From an uncultured Collinsella sp. (GTDB lineage: Bacteria; Actinomycetota; Coriobacteriia; Coriobacteriales; Coriobacteriaceae): a DNA stretch of 62,220 nt. Below the pieces are notes generated by a model, which had not been told where the DNA came from, searched no databases, and was given only the letters and a program-made list of their open reading frames with translations. Location: NCBI GenBank assembly GCA_900541685.1, contig UQKM01000015.1, positions 1-62,220 on the forward strand, written 5' to 3'. Shown piece after piece: positions 15,220 to 23,702 of the stretch. Both the position numbers and the translations under genes were made by a program. Positions within the stretch are counted from its first letter, which is position 1. Each line of letters opens with the position of its first letter.

Positions 15220-16764
15220 GTGGCCGGAATCGGTTTTGAGCTCAAACGCCTGTTTAGGCGCAAGGGCCTGTTTGCCACGATGCGCGCCTATGGCTACGCC
15301 GGCATTGTGTGCACGGGCCCTATGTTGCTGGGCGTGCTGCTTCAGGTGGGTATCTTGGTGCTGTGCGGTCTGTGGGGCGTGGGACGCGCCAACCAGGATC
15401 TGCTGGTGTGCATGGTGACCTATACGCTGCTGGCCTCTCTTACGCTCACAAGCTTTTTCTCCATGCCGGTCACGCGCTTTTTGGCGGACATGCTTTTCGC
15501 TGAGCGCGAAGATGAGGTCTTGCCCCCGTTTTGGGGCTCCAACGCCATCATGCTCGTTGCGGGCACCGTGCTCTACGGCATCTTTTTGCTGTTCTCGGGC
15601 GCCACGCTGCTTCAGGGGCTGCTGTGCCTGTGGCTGTTCAACATTATGATCGTCAACTGGAACGGCATGAGCTACCTCACGGCCATCAAGGACTACCGTG
15701 GTATCCTGTGCAGCTTTGCGGCTGCCATTGGCGTGGCGTGTCTGTGCGCCCTGGCCGCGCTGGCGTTGGGGCTGCCGCCGGTCGAGGGCCTGTTGGCATC
15801 AATCGCCCTGGGCTACGGCGTCATGCTCGTCTGGGACGTGGTGCTGCTGTACCGGTATTTTCCGCAGAGCGACCGCAGCCCCTGGCTCTTTTTGCAGTGG
15901 CTCGATCAGTTTATGCCACTGGCGCTCACGGGCCTGTTTACCAACTTGGGGCTCTTTGCGCACCTGGTGATTATTTGGGCCGGTCCCATTGGCATGCAGG
16001 TCAAGGGCTTGTTTTATGGCGCGCCCTACCACGATGTGCCGGCGCTCATCGCGTTTTTGACCATTCTGGTCACGACCGTCAACTTTGTGGTCTCGGTCGA
16101 GGTCAACTTCTATCCGCGCTACCGCGACTACTACAGCCTGTTTAACGACGGCGGCGTAGTGGGCGATATTGTGGTTGCCGAGGAGGAAATGCTCGCCACG
16201 CTCAACCGGGAACTGCTTTTTTGCGCCCTTAAGCAGCTGTTTGTGACCGCGGCGGTCATCTCGCTGGAGACCACGGTGCTCTCGGCCTTGCCGCTGGGCT
16301 TTAACAGCCTTATGCACGGTTATTTTCGCACGCTGTGCGTGGGCTATGGCCTGTATGCCGTGGGCAATACGGTGATGCTCATCTTGCTGTACTTTACCGA
16401 CTACAAGGGAGCCGTGCTAGCCTCGGGCCTGTTTGCCGGTGTGGCAGGGCTGGCGACCGCCGTGTCGCTGCTTTTGCCGCAGCAGTTTTACGGCTTTGGC
16501 TTTTTGTTGGGTGCGGCGGTGTTTTTTATCGTGGCGCTACTCCGGCTCGATACCTATACCGCCAACTTGCCATATCGTATCCTGAGTCAGCAGCCCATGG
16601 TGGCGACCGACAATACGGGTCGCTTTACACAACTGGGCCGCTTGCTCGACCGTGCCGAGCAGCGCTATGAGGAAGGCCGCCATAAGGGCGAGCCGCATGG
16701 CTGGTTTGAGCGTACGGTGGTCCGTGTGTACCGCAACCATTGGGGAGGTTCTGATGATCGATAG
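15220..16764 (+). CDS. pelG: PelG-like polysaccharide flippase/transporter
   Basis: A 514-residue integral membrane protein with about 12 hydrophobic helices. The N-terminus GIGFELKRLFRRKGLFATMRAYGYA and the TFFSMPVTRFLADMLF-like block (SFFSMPVTRFLADMLFAERE) are typical of PelG, a member of the MOP flippase superfamily that exports the polymer with PelD and PelE. It starts with GTG 15220, 3 bp after pelF. The soluble tail (from ~470) is basic. As expected for a monoderm, no pelB or pelC (outer-membrane export) genes are present. Confidence 0.88.
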   Translation: MAGIGFELKRLFRRKGLFATMRAYGYAGIVCTGPMLLGVLLQVGILVLCGLWGVGRANQDLLVCMVTYTLLASLTLTSFFSMPVTRFLADMLFAEREDEVLPPFWGSNAIMLVAGTVLYGIFLLFSGATLLQGLLCLWLFNIMIVNWNGMSYLTAIKDYRGILCSFAAAIGVACLCALAALALGLPPVEGLLASIALGYGVMLVWDVVLLYRYFPQSDRSPWLFLQWLDQFMPLALTGLFTNLGLFAHLVIIWAGPIGMQVKGLFYGAPYHDVPALIAFLTILVTTVNFVVSVEVNFYPRYRDYYSLFNDGGVVGDIVVAEEEMLATLNRELLFCALKQLFVTAAVISLETTVLSALPLGFNSLMHGYFRTLCVGYGLYAVGNTVMLILLYFTDYKGAVLASGLFAGVAGLATAVSLLLPQQFYGFGFLLGAAVFFIVALLRLDTYTANLPYRILSQQPMVATDNTGRFTQLGRLLDRAEQRYEEGRHKGEPHGWFERTVVRVYRNHWGGSDDR

Positions 16765-18523
16765 GATGATGTCTCGCCGTCGCCTGATTGAAGCGGCTGC
16801 CGGCGCGCTGTTGCTTTCGGGCTGCTCGGTGCAGGAAGACTCCTCGACCAAGAAGGTCAAAAAGCAGGACAAGATTAAAAAGGCCGAGGCCTCGAATGGG
16901 GCCAAGCACCTGCGCGACAAGGACGAGCTCTACGAGGTCTACGACGACTCGGGCATTGTGACCATGTACCTGACGGTCTCACGCGGCAACAGCTCCGAGA
17001 ACACTGATCATAGCTGGGCCGAGATCAATACGTACTCTGTGTATGACTACGCCGACATGGGCGTGGCGCGCTATCAGGTTATGGGCCTGCTACAGGCGGG
17101 AGACGAAGACGGCCCGGTGGCCGGCGAGGTTGGCTATGGCGAGGAAGCGCCCAATGCTACCGTGCAGGTGCGCGGCCAGACGTCGAGCTCCTACACGCAA
17201 AAGAATTACAAGGTGGAGCTCAAAAAGGGCAAGGGTACCTGGCGCCAGCAGCGCGCGATTGCGCTCAACAAGCACATGGGCGAGGGTATGCGTTTTCGCA
17301 ACAAGATGGCCTACGACCTTATCCGCGGGATTCCCCAGATGATGAGCCTGCGCACGCAGTTTGTGCATCTGTGGGTCTGCGACCAGACCGAAAAGTCCAA
17401 CGATACCTTTGAGGACTACGGCCTGTTTACGCAGGTGGAGCAGCTCAACAAGACGGCGCTTAAGGCACATGGCCTGGATAAGAGCGGGCACCTGTACAAG
17501 GTGAACAGCTTTGATTTCCATCGCTACGAGGACACCATTAAGCTTGCCGATGATCCCGACTACAACCAGGCAAACTTTGAGGGCATGCTCGAGATTAAGG
17601 GCGATTCGGACCACACCAAGCTCATCGAGATGCTCGATGCGCTCAACGACGAATCGCAAAAGATCGATAACGTGCTCGACACCTACTTTGATACCGAGAA
17701 TCTGGTCTATTGGCTGGCGTTTCAGATCCTGACGGGCAACTGCGATACGCAGAACCGTAACTGCTATCTGTACAGCCCTCTCAACTCAAATACCTGGTAC
17801 TTTTTGGATTGGGATAACGACGGCATGCTGCGTAAGCTGGAGCTTTCTCTTACCGGGTTTTCGGACTACGCGAGCTGGGAGCGCGGCGCAAGCAACTACT
17901 GGGGCAACGTGCTGTTTAACCGCGCGTTGCGCAGCAAGTCGTTCCGCAGCGAACTCGACCGTGCCGTCAAGGACTTGCGCTCGTATTTGACCGAGACTCG
18001 CCTGACCAAGATGATCAAGCACTACCGCGAGGTGACTGAATCCCTGGTCTTTGCTTCGCCCGATATCGACAATCTGCCTGTCACCAAGGACCAATACGAG
18101 CAGATCGCCGCGGCGATTCCCTCCGAGATCGAGGAGAACTACAAGAGCTTTCGCGAGAGTTTTAAAAAGCCCATGCCGTTCTACATCGGCGTGCCGCAGA
18201 TCGATAACGCTAAGCTGCGCATTAACTGGGATGCGTCCTACGACTTTGAGGCGCGCGACATTCGCTACACCGTAGAGCTTGCGCGGGATTATGCCATCAA
18301 GGACGTGCTTTTTAAGGCCGAGGACGTGCTGCTTCCCGAAGTGACCTGCGATGCGCCCGATTCCGGCCAGTATTTTGTGCGCGTGCGCGCCACCAACTCC
18401 GACGGCTATACGCAAGATGCGTTTGACTACTATGTGACCGACGACGGCAAGCACTACGGCATGAAGTGTTTTTACGTGCAAGACGGCGGTAAGGTCGTGG
18501 AGGACACGTATGAGGAGGGCTAG
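16754..18523 (+). CDS. CotH-family lipoprotein, probable Tat signal
   Basis: A 589-residue protein. The start at 16754 is set by GGGGAGG (16741-16747) and overlaps the pelG stop. The signal sequence MSRRRLIEAAAGALLLSGCS holds a twin-arginine and a lipobox cysteine. Residues ~140-400 are a CotH domain: RGQTSSSYTQKNYKVELKKG near 139, LNKHMGEGMRFRNKMAYDL, an ENLVYWLAFQ..TGNCDTQNRN block and FLDWDND near 355, which match the kinase-like Asp/Asn residues. CotH proteins are spore-coat-type protein kinases; outside spore formers they accompany exopolysaccharide genes. The C-terminal ~110 residues look like a fibronectin-like or sugar-binding fold. It is probably surface-exposed and modifies or attaches Pel-related proteins (inference). 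Confidence 0.8.
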   Translation: MIDRMMSRRRLIEAAAGALLLSGCSVQEDSSTKKVKKQDKIKKAEASNGAKHLRDKDELYEVYDDSGIVTMYLTVSRGNSSENTDHSWAEINTYSVYDYADMGVARYQVMGLLQAGDEDGPVAGEVGYGEEAPNATVQVRGQTSSSYTQKNYKVELKKGKGTWRQQRAIALNKHMGEGMRFRNKMAYDLIRGIPQMMSLRTQFVHLWVCDQTEKSNDTFEDYGLFTQVEQLNKTALKAHGLDKSGHLYKVNSFDFHRYEDTIKLADDPDYNQANFEGMLEIKGDSDHTKLIEMLDALNDESQKIDNVLDTYFDTENLVYWLAFQILTGNCDTQNRNCYLYSPLNSNTWYFLDWDNDGMLRKLELSLTGFSDYASWERGASNYWGNVLFNRALRSKSFRSELDRAVKDLRSYLTETRLTKMIKHYREVTESLVFASPDIDNLPVTKDQYEQIAAAIPSEIEENYKSFRESFKKPMPFYIGVPQIDNAKLRINWDASYDFEARDIRYTVELARDYAIKDVLFKAEDVLLPEVTCDAPDSGQYFVRVRATNSDGYTQDAFDYYVTDDGKHYGMKCFYVQDGGKVVEDTYEEG

Positions 18524-19301
18524 CGCGCTGCTTGAGCGCTTGGCGGCCCCGCCTGTCCGTACCACGCAGGAGCGTTACCGCCACGAGCTCAAATATCTCA
18601 TTAACGAGGGCGAGCACGCCGCGCTTGCCTGTCGCATGGCGCCGGTGTTTAAGCTGGACAAGCATGCGCGCTCGGGTGGTTACACCATTCGCAGCCTGTA
18701 CTTTGACGACTACTGCAACTCGGCCTACGAGGAAAAAGACGCCGGCATTCTCATGCGCAAAAAGTATCGCGTGCGTATCTATAACGGCAGCGACAAGGTG
18801 ATTAAGCTCGAACGCAAAAAGAAGTACGGTAGCTGGATCTATAAGGAGGACGCGCCGCTTACGCGCGGCGAGTTTGAGCAGATCCTGGCTGGCGACTACG
18901 ACTTTTTGCTGAGGAGCCCGCACCAACTCTGCCGCGAGTTCTACATCGAGTGCATCTGCAACATGATGCGCCCACGGACCATTGTGGACTACGAGCGCGA
19001 GCCGTGGGTGATGGATGAGGGCACCGTGCGCATTACGTTTGACATGAACGTGCGTGCCGCGGTGGGAAGCTTCGATATCTTTGACGCGACGCTGCCCGCG
19101 TTGCCGGTCCTGGAGCCCGGTAAGCTGGTGATGGAGGTCAAGTTTACGGAGTTTTGTCCGCAGCTGGTGCGCGATATGGTGCCGCCGGGCGCGGCCGAAC
19201 TCACGGCGGTCTCTAAGTACTGCCTGTGTTATGACAAGACCGCCTACCTGCGCGGATTTAACTACTGGGAATCGGATTTTGAGAACCGAGGGGATATTTA
19301 G
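18510..19301 (+). CDS. VTC-domain (polyphosphate polymerase-like) protein
   Basis: A 263-residue cytosolic protein overlapping cotH by 14 bp. It shows the VTC/triphosphate-tunnel pattern: YRHELKYLI near residue 27, YTIRSLYFDD, KYRVRIYNG, VIKLERKKK, EPGKLVMEVKF near 205 and SKYCLCYDK near 233. The basic strands of the tunnel (R, K and E residues on alternate positions) are present. Yeast Vtc4 polymerises polyphosphate from ATP; bacterial VTC proteins next to CotH and DUF4956 are of unproven function. Substrate here is unknown; phosphorylation of a polymer or of the CotH target is possible. Confidence 0.82.
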   Translation: MRRASALLERLAAPPVRTTQERYRHELKYLINEGEHAALACRMAPVFKLDKHARSGGYTIRSLYFDDYCNSAYEEKDAGILMRKKYRVRIYNGSDKVIKLERKKKYGSWIYKEDAPLTRGEFEQILAGDYDFLLRSPHQLCREFYIECICNMMRPRTIVDYEREPWVMDEGTVRITFDMNVRAAVGSFDIFDATLPALPVLEPGKLVMEVKFTEFCPQLVRDMVPPGAAELTAVSKYCLCYDKTAYLRGFNYWESDFENRGDI

Positions 19302-19304
19302 ACC

Positions 19305-19970
19305 ATGAGCACCAGGGACTTTTTTAAGAACTCCGTTTTGGAGGCGTTTGGTCAGGTCGACCCTGCCAAAATTGGCCTTTCGCTGCTCGTGGCGCTCGCC
19401 ATGGGCATCCTGATCTATTACGTGTACAAGCGCTTTTTTACCGGCGTGGTGTATTCGCACAGCTTTGCCGTGACGCTCGTGGGCATGTGCGTGCTCACCT
19501 GCATGGTCACGCTCGCGATCTCGACGAACGTGGTCATCTCGCTCGGTATGGTCGGTGCTCTGTCTATCGTCCGCTACCGTACGGCGGTCAAGGACCCGCT
19601 CGACCTCCTGTATCTGTTTTGGGCCATTACCACGGGCATTACGGCCGGCGCCGGCATGTATGCGCTCGTGGGGCTCACGGCGGTGGTGATCGTGGTGATG
19701 ATCGCCGGCTTTGCGAGCCACCAGGACAAGGCGCGCGTGTACATGATGGTCATCCACTACACGGGCCAGACCACCGGCGACGATATCGTGCGCGCATTTG
19801 GGCGCACCAAGTTCACCGTCAAATCTAAGACCATGCGCGGCGACAAGGTCGAGATGGCCGTCGAGGTGTTCTCAGACGGCGTGGATATGCCCTATGCCGA
19901 CGCCATCCGCGCGCTCGACGGCGTGGAGGACCTCACGCTCATCCAGTACAACGGCGAATACCACGGCTAA
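19305..19970 (+). CDS. DUF4956 membrane protein
   Basis: A 221-residue protein with four hydrophobic helices (about 23-40, 50-78, 105-135) and a cytosolic ferredoxin-like tail (~150-221). The signature VVISLGMVGALSIVRYRTAVKDPLDLLYLFWAI is typical of DUF4956, a family almost always next to VTC-domain and CotH genes. Its role is unknown; a partner or channel for the VTC enzyme is an inference from linkage. It starts 3 bp after the VTC gene and ends the pel operon. Confidence 0.85.
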   Translation: MSTRDFFKNSVLEAFGQVDPAKIGLSLLVALAMGILIYYVYKRFFTGVVYSHSFAVTLVGMCVLTCMVTLAISTNVVISLGMVGALSIVRYRTAVKDPLDLLYLFWAITTGITAGAGMYALVGLTAVVIVVMIAGFASHQDKARVYMMVIHYTGQTTGDDIVRAFGRTKFTVKSKTMRGDKVEMAVEVFSDGVDMPYADAIRALDGVEDLTLIQYNGEYHG

Positions 19971-20174
19971 CTATGTTCCGGCGTTTTAACAAACGCCGGA
20001 CCGCTCGACGCTGCGCGGACATCTGCCGGGCGATCTGCCGCTCAAACCGTCGCTCGCGTACATAAAGTACGCGTCGCTCCTCTTTCGCGGCACCTCGCCA
20101 CGGCAGCTGCCCGCTCGCTGGCGTACGATCTTCATGGATGGTTTATTCGGTTCGGTTTTTGGGGACGGTGTTGC
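19971..20174. other. Intergenic gap with hairpins after the pel operon
   Basis: CCGGCGTTT (19978-19986) and AAACGCCGG (19991-19999) form a perfect 9-bp stem right after the DUF4956 stop, without a U-run; it may end the operon transcript. A small palindrome, GCGTACATAAAGTACGC, occurs around 20057-20073, and one TTGGGGAC copy at 20159-20166. The segment has the look of a dispersed intergenic repeat. Confidence 0.4.
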
Positions 20175-21167
20175 GTGGACGTGCAACAGTTAGAAGAGGA
20201 CTGGGCTGTCAGGGCTGGTGCGCGTGAGGCGCGTCTTGTTGCGGCCTCGCATGTGCCGGCGGCGCTGTCGATGCTGGGGATTGTGCAGCCCGGCGATCGC
20301 TTGGTGGCCTTTGCGGACGACTTTGCCGATGCATTTGCCTGCGGCTTTGATGGCTGCGATGTTGCGCTCGTGGGGGAGCCTGCGGCTGCGGCGTTTGCTG
20401 CTGCGTCCGAAGGCTTTGATGCTTCGTTTGATGCCGAGGGGCCGCACCTGTGGTGGTTCGTCAACTCCATCGGCGGGTTTGGTCTGCGTGTGCCCGACCT
20501 TCGCGCTCTGGGCCGCGCCGCTCGTGAGCCGCATGCGCTGCTCGTGGTTGATAACACTGCGTCAGGCGTCTTTGGGTGCAACCCGCTGCGTCTGGGCGCC
20601 GTGCTTTCGCTCGAGGCACTCGACCGTGTGTGTGCCGGCGTTGCGCCGCGCAAACTCGTCGCCGCTTCGGTGGCGCGCTCGCAGCTTAAGCGCCATCGCG
20701 TGGATGCCGCCGCCGAGTGTGCGTATGCGCTTCTTGCGGATTGCGGTGCGTCTGCACTCGACCTTTCTGTTAATGAGGCTTGCATGCTGGAGCGGGGGCT
20801 GTCTTCGCTCGACGCTCGCATGCAGGCCCACTTCGACCGCGCCCGTGCGCTGGCCGAGTATCTGGCCGCCAACGAGATGGTACGCAACGTGCGCTATCCC
20901 GGGCTGACCTCGCATCCCGACCATGCGGTTGCAACGGGAATCCTCGAGCACGGCTTTGGCCCCGCAGTAGAATTTGACCTAATCGAGCGTAGCGCGGGCG
21001 AGCTGTTCGACGCTTTGCCGGACGAATTCCGCACATCACCCGCCGGCGGCTCAACAACGCGCCTTTCGGCCCCGCGCGGTAAGCAGGGGAGCGCCATCCG
21101 CCTCTTCGCCGGCACAGACGACCCTCTGCAGGTGGCTGCCACTCTCGATAACGCCCTTCGCAAGTAG
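20175..21167 (+). CDS. Degenerate Cys/Met-metabolism PLP-fold enzyme homologue
   Basis: A 330-residue protein with a GTG start. The fold of transsulfuration enzymes (cystathionine gamma-synthase family) can be traced: LLVVDNTASGVFGCNPLRLGA near residues 119-139, LERGLSSLDARMQAHFDRARALAEYL near 208-233, VRNVRYPGL. The PLP-binding lysine motif (SATKY..GHSD) should follow the LGA strand, but there the sequence reads SLEALDRVCAG, with no lysine at the aligned place. The N-terminal third is Ala- and Asp-rich and weakly conserved. It may be a non-catalytic paralogue, a protein with a new role, or a gene drifting to pseudogene status. It is monocistronic. Confidence 0.6.
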   Translation: MDVQQLEEDWAVRAGAREARLVAASHVPAALSMLGIVQPGDRLVAFADDFADAFACGFDGCDVALVGEPAAAAFAAASEGFDASFDAEGPHLWWFVNSIGGFGLRVPDLRALGRAAREPHALLVVDNTASGVFGCNPLRLGAVLSLEALDRVCAGVAPRKLVAASVARSQLKRHRVDAAAECAYALLADCGASALDLSVNEACMLERGLSSLDARMQAHFDRARALAEYLAANEMVRNVRYPGLTSHPDHAVATGILEHGFGPAVEFDLIERSAGELFDALPDEFRTSPAGGSTTRLSAPRGKQGSAIRLFAGTDDPLQVAATLDNALRK

Positions 21168-21183
21168 CTAATCGGGGTCTGTG

Positions 21184-21341
21184 TCACGAAAACGGCCTAT
21201 TTACTACGTTTAAGCAATAGGGGTCGACCACACCCGCCTATTTTGAAAATTACCAAGCTGTTTACCAGCGGTTTTAATTTCATAATGTCCGGTATGGTCG
21301 TGGGTATTCAACTAAACGTAGTAGATGGGCCCGTTTTGTGG
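21184..21341. repeat. MITE-like element with imperfect terminal inverted repeats
   Basis: The left arm (21184-21219) contains CACGAAAACGG and TTTACTACGTTTA. The right arm (21304-21341) is its near-complement, with TAAACGTAGTA and CCCGTTTTGTG. The core TACTACGTTTA/TAAACGTAGTA is a perfect 11-bp match. There is no ORF inside. The 158-bp size and paired arms suggest a miniature transposable or palindromic repeat. Confidence 0.5.
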
Positions 21342-21390
21342 CGCGAGCCTCAACCCGAGGGCGCTGTGGGCTAAAAACCGCCCAAAAGGA

Positions 21391-21747
21391 CTACTCCGCG
21401 TTGATGTTGGCGATGAGGGCGTCGGCCTTGGCAGCGATGACGTTGTTGATATCGGCCTGTAGCTCCTCGTAGACCGCTATGGCTCGCTCGCCGGCCGGCG
21501 TGAGCGTGGATCCGCGGGCGCCGTCGCGCTCGATGAGTTTGCATCCCAGCTGCCCTTCGGCCTCGTTCACGATGCGCCAGGCCTTAGAATACGCCATGCC
21601 CATGCTCTTGGCGGCGCGGTTGAGCGAGTGCTCGCGGGCGATGCCCTGCAGCAGCAAGACACAACCGTGGCCGAACACGCCCGGCAGATCTTTGTCGCAC
21701 GCTTGAATGACCAGCTTTGCCGTCGTCTTGTACTCCATGTGCTTCAC
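21391..21747 (-). CDS. ModE-type winged-helix DNA-binding protein
   Basis: A 118-residue protein made of one domain: GVFGHGCVLLLQGIAREHSL, then NRAAKSMGMAYSKAWRIVNE as the recognition helix, and GCKLIERDGARGSTLTPAG as the wing. This is the LysR/ModE N-terminal fold without the molybdate-binding (TOBE) half. Stand-alone forms usually regulate molybdate or molybdoenzyme genes, but no such genes are in this window. The start is uncertain: GTG 21747 or ATG 21738, neither with a strong RBS. It is transcribed divergently from guaB. Confidence 0.75.
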   Translation of the reverse strand: MKHMEYKTTAKLVIQACDKDLPGVFGHGCVLLLQGIAREHSLNRAAKSMGMAYSKAWRIVNEAEGQLGCKLIERDGARGSTLTPAGERAIAVYEELQADINNVIAAKADALIANINAE

Positions 21748-21931
21748 GTCTTCTCGCTAAAGTGTTTGCTGGGCAAACGCAAAGCCTGCGTCAAACCCTC
21801 GTGTGCTCTTTCTAAACCATGCATTGTAGCAGTCAAAGTGCGTTAAGATACATCCCCAGTATTGGGCGCCCAAGGTTGGGCTGGGTCCTACGAGGCCTGC
21901 AGCCGACCGGTCGCATGGAAAAAGGAGAAAC

Positions 21932-23443
21932 ATGGCTACGTTCTTTCCCGGTGAGTCCCACACGTTTTCGGAGTATCTGCTGGTCCCTGGTTACTCGTCT
22001 TCGCAGTGCATCCCCAACAACGTCTCTCTTAAGACGCCGCTAACCCGCTTCAAGCGCGGTGAGAAGCCGGCAATCACCCTGAACATCCCCATGGTTTCCG
22101 CCATCATGCAGTCCGTCTCGGGCGTCGACATGGGTGTCGCGCTCGCTACCGAGGGTGGCCTGTCCTTCATCTACGGTTCCCAGAGCGCCGAGTCCGAGGC
22201 CGCTATGGTCAAGGCCGTCAAGGATCACAAGGCCGGTTTCGTTCAGTCCGATTCCACGCTGACCCCCGACATGACCATGGAGCAGGTCATTGAGCTCAAG
22301 GAGAAGACCGGCCACTCCACCATGCCGGTTACCGACGACGGCACTCCCAAGGGCAAGCTCCTGGGCATCGTCACCAGCCGTGACTACCGCCCCAGTCGCG
22401 ATGACCACCAGACGAAGGTCTCCGAGTTCATGACCCCGCGTGAGCAGCTCATCGTGGGCGACAAGAACATTAGCCTCAAGGTTGCCAACGACGTCATCTG
22501 GGACAACAAGCTCAACGCTCTGCCTATCGTCGACGACAATGATCACCTTATGGGCATCGTCTTCCGCAAGGACTACGACAGCCACAAGACCAACCCCAAC
22601 GAGCTGCTCGATAACGACAAGCGCTACATGGTCGGCGCCGGTATCAACACCCGCGACTATGCCGAGCGCGTGCCGCTGCTCATCGAGGCCGGTGCCGACG
22701 TTCTGTGCATCGACTCCTCCGAGGGCTTCAGCGAGTGGCAGAAGCGCACCATCGAGTGGATTCGCGCCAACTACGGCGAGGACGTCAAGGTCGGTGCCGG
22801 TAACGTCGTCGACGCCGAGGGCTTCCGCTTCCTGGCCGACTGCGGTGCCGACTTCATCAAGGTCGGTATCGGCGGCGGTTCTATCTGCATCACCCGCGAG
22901 ACCAAGGGTATCGGCCGTGGCCAGGCCACCGCGCTGATCGACGTCTGCCGCGCCCGTGACGAGTACTACGAGGAGACCGGCGTCTACGTGCCCGTGTGCT
23001 CCGACGGCGGCATCGTCTACGACTACCACATGACGCTCGCCCTTGCCATGGGTGCCGACTTTATGATGTTGGGCCGCTACTTCGCTCGCTTCGACGAGAG
23101 CCCGACCGAGCGCGTCAACGTCAACGGCCAGTACATGAAGGAGTACTGGGGCGAGGGTTCTGCGCGTGCACGCAACTGGCAGCGTTACGACCTGGGCGGC
23201 GCCGCGAAGCTCAGCTTTGTCGAGGGCGTCGACTCCTACGTTCCCTACGCCGGCTCCCTCAAGGACGGTGTGGGCGGCACGCTCTACAAGGTCAAGTCCA
23301 CGATGTGCAACTGCGGCGCCCTCTCGATCCCCGAGCTCCAGGAAAAGGCACGCCTGACCCTGGTCAGCTCCACCTCCATCGTCGAAGGCGGCGCCCACGA
23401 CGTTGTCGTGAAAGACTCTCAGCAGTCTGTGTCTTATCGATAG
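21932..23443 (+). CDS. guaB: Inosine-5'-monophosphate dehydrogenase
   Basis: A 503-residue protein that oxidises IMP to XMP with NAD+, the committed step to GMP. Two CBS domains interrupt the barrel (~105-220). The catalytic loop GIGGGSICITRE puts Cys at residue 319; Asp261 (CIDSSEG) and Arg418-Tyr419 (NWQRYD) complete the site. The C-terminal segment NCGALSIPELQEKA, then SSTSIVEGGAHDVVVKD, is characteristic. Length and all these residue numbers equal those known for the Tritrichomonas foetus enzyme, so this belongs to that bacterial-type subgroup and not to the common GSICTTR form. GGAG (21922-21925) precedes ATG 21932. It is monocistronic and followed by a strong terminator. Confidence 0.95.
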   Translation: MATFFPGESHTFSEYLLVPGYSSSQCIPNNVSLKTPLTRFKRGEKPAITLNIPMVSAIMQSVSGVDMGVALATEGGLSFIYGSQSAESEAAMVKAVKDHKAGFVQSDSTLTPDMTMEQVIELKEKTGHSTMPVTDDGTPKGKLLGIVTSRDYRPSRDDHQTKVSEFMTPREQLIVGDKNISLKVANDVIWDNKLNALPIVDDNDHLMGIVFRKDYDSHKTNPNELLDNDKRYMVGAGINTRDYAERVPLLIEAGADVLCIDSSEGFSEWQKRTIEWIRANYGEDVKVGAGNVVDAEGFRFLADCGADFIKVGIGGGSICITRETKGIGRGQATALIDVCRARDEYYEETGVYVPVCSDGGIVYDYHMTLALAMGADFMMLGRYFARFDESPTERVNVNGQYMKEYWGEGSARARNWQRYDLGGAAKLSFVEGVDSYVPYAGSLKDGVGGTLYKVKSTMCNCGALSIPELQEKARLTLVSSTSIVEGGAHDVVVKDSQQSVSYR

Positions 23444-23491
23444 GATAAGAGCTGCACATAAAGGTTGAGTATCAACCACGTTATTTAGATA

Positions 23492-23526
23492 AAGCGAGAT
23501 GCCTGCAAGTCGCAGGCATCTCGCTT
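23492..23526 (+). terminator. Strong stem-loop terminator after guaB
   Basis: AAGCGAGATGCCTGC (23492-23506) and its exact complement (23512-23526) form a 15-bp stem with loop AAGTC, followed by GTTGTATTT. A good intrinsic terminator. Confidence 0.8.
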
Positions 23527-23560
23527 GTTGTATTTGCTATCATCAGTCAAGTTAACCTTA

Positions 23561-23679
23561 GGGTCGGGCGGCTTAGCTTTGTTCGCTACAAGTTCCGCAC
23601 GCAAAGAAGAGCACTTAATGTGCTCTTCGTCTTGCGCAGGACTGTCCGCAGTAGCGAATAAAGCTAAGCCGACCGACCC
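23561..23679. repeat. 119-nt nested palindromic element upstream of leuS
   Basis: Two 29-nt arms (23561-23589 and 23651-23679) match at 27 of 29 positions; one exception is G-U in RNA. Inside is a second stem, CGCAA/TTGCG, and a third, AAGAGCAC/GTGCTCTT, around loop TTAAT (23608-23628). TTAA flanks occur on both sides. No T-box consensus is visible, so a palindromic mobile repeat or an attenuator-like hairpin is favoured. Confidence 0.6.
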
Positions 23680-23702
23680 CATTAAAGATTAAAGGAGCTG
23701 AT

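Noticed and set aside
22040..23479. 479-codon frame antisense to guaB
   Set aside because: It is a shadow frame opposite an unambiguous IMP dehydrogenase; no start signal or domain.
23561..23679. T-box riboswitch for leuS
   Set aside because: The position is right, but no AGGGTGG-type T-box, specifier loop or terminator/antiterminator pair is seen; the element is a symmetric palindrome.
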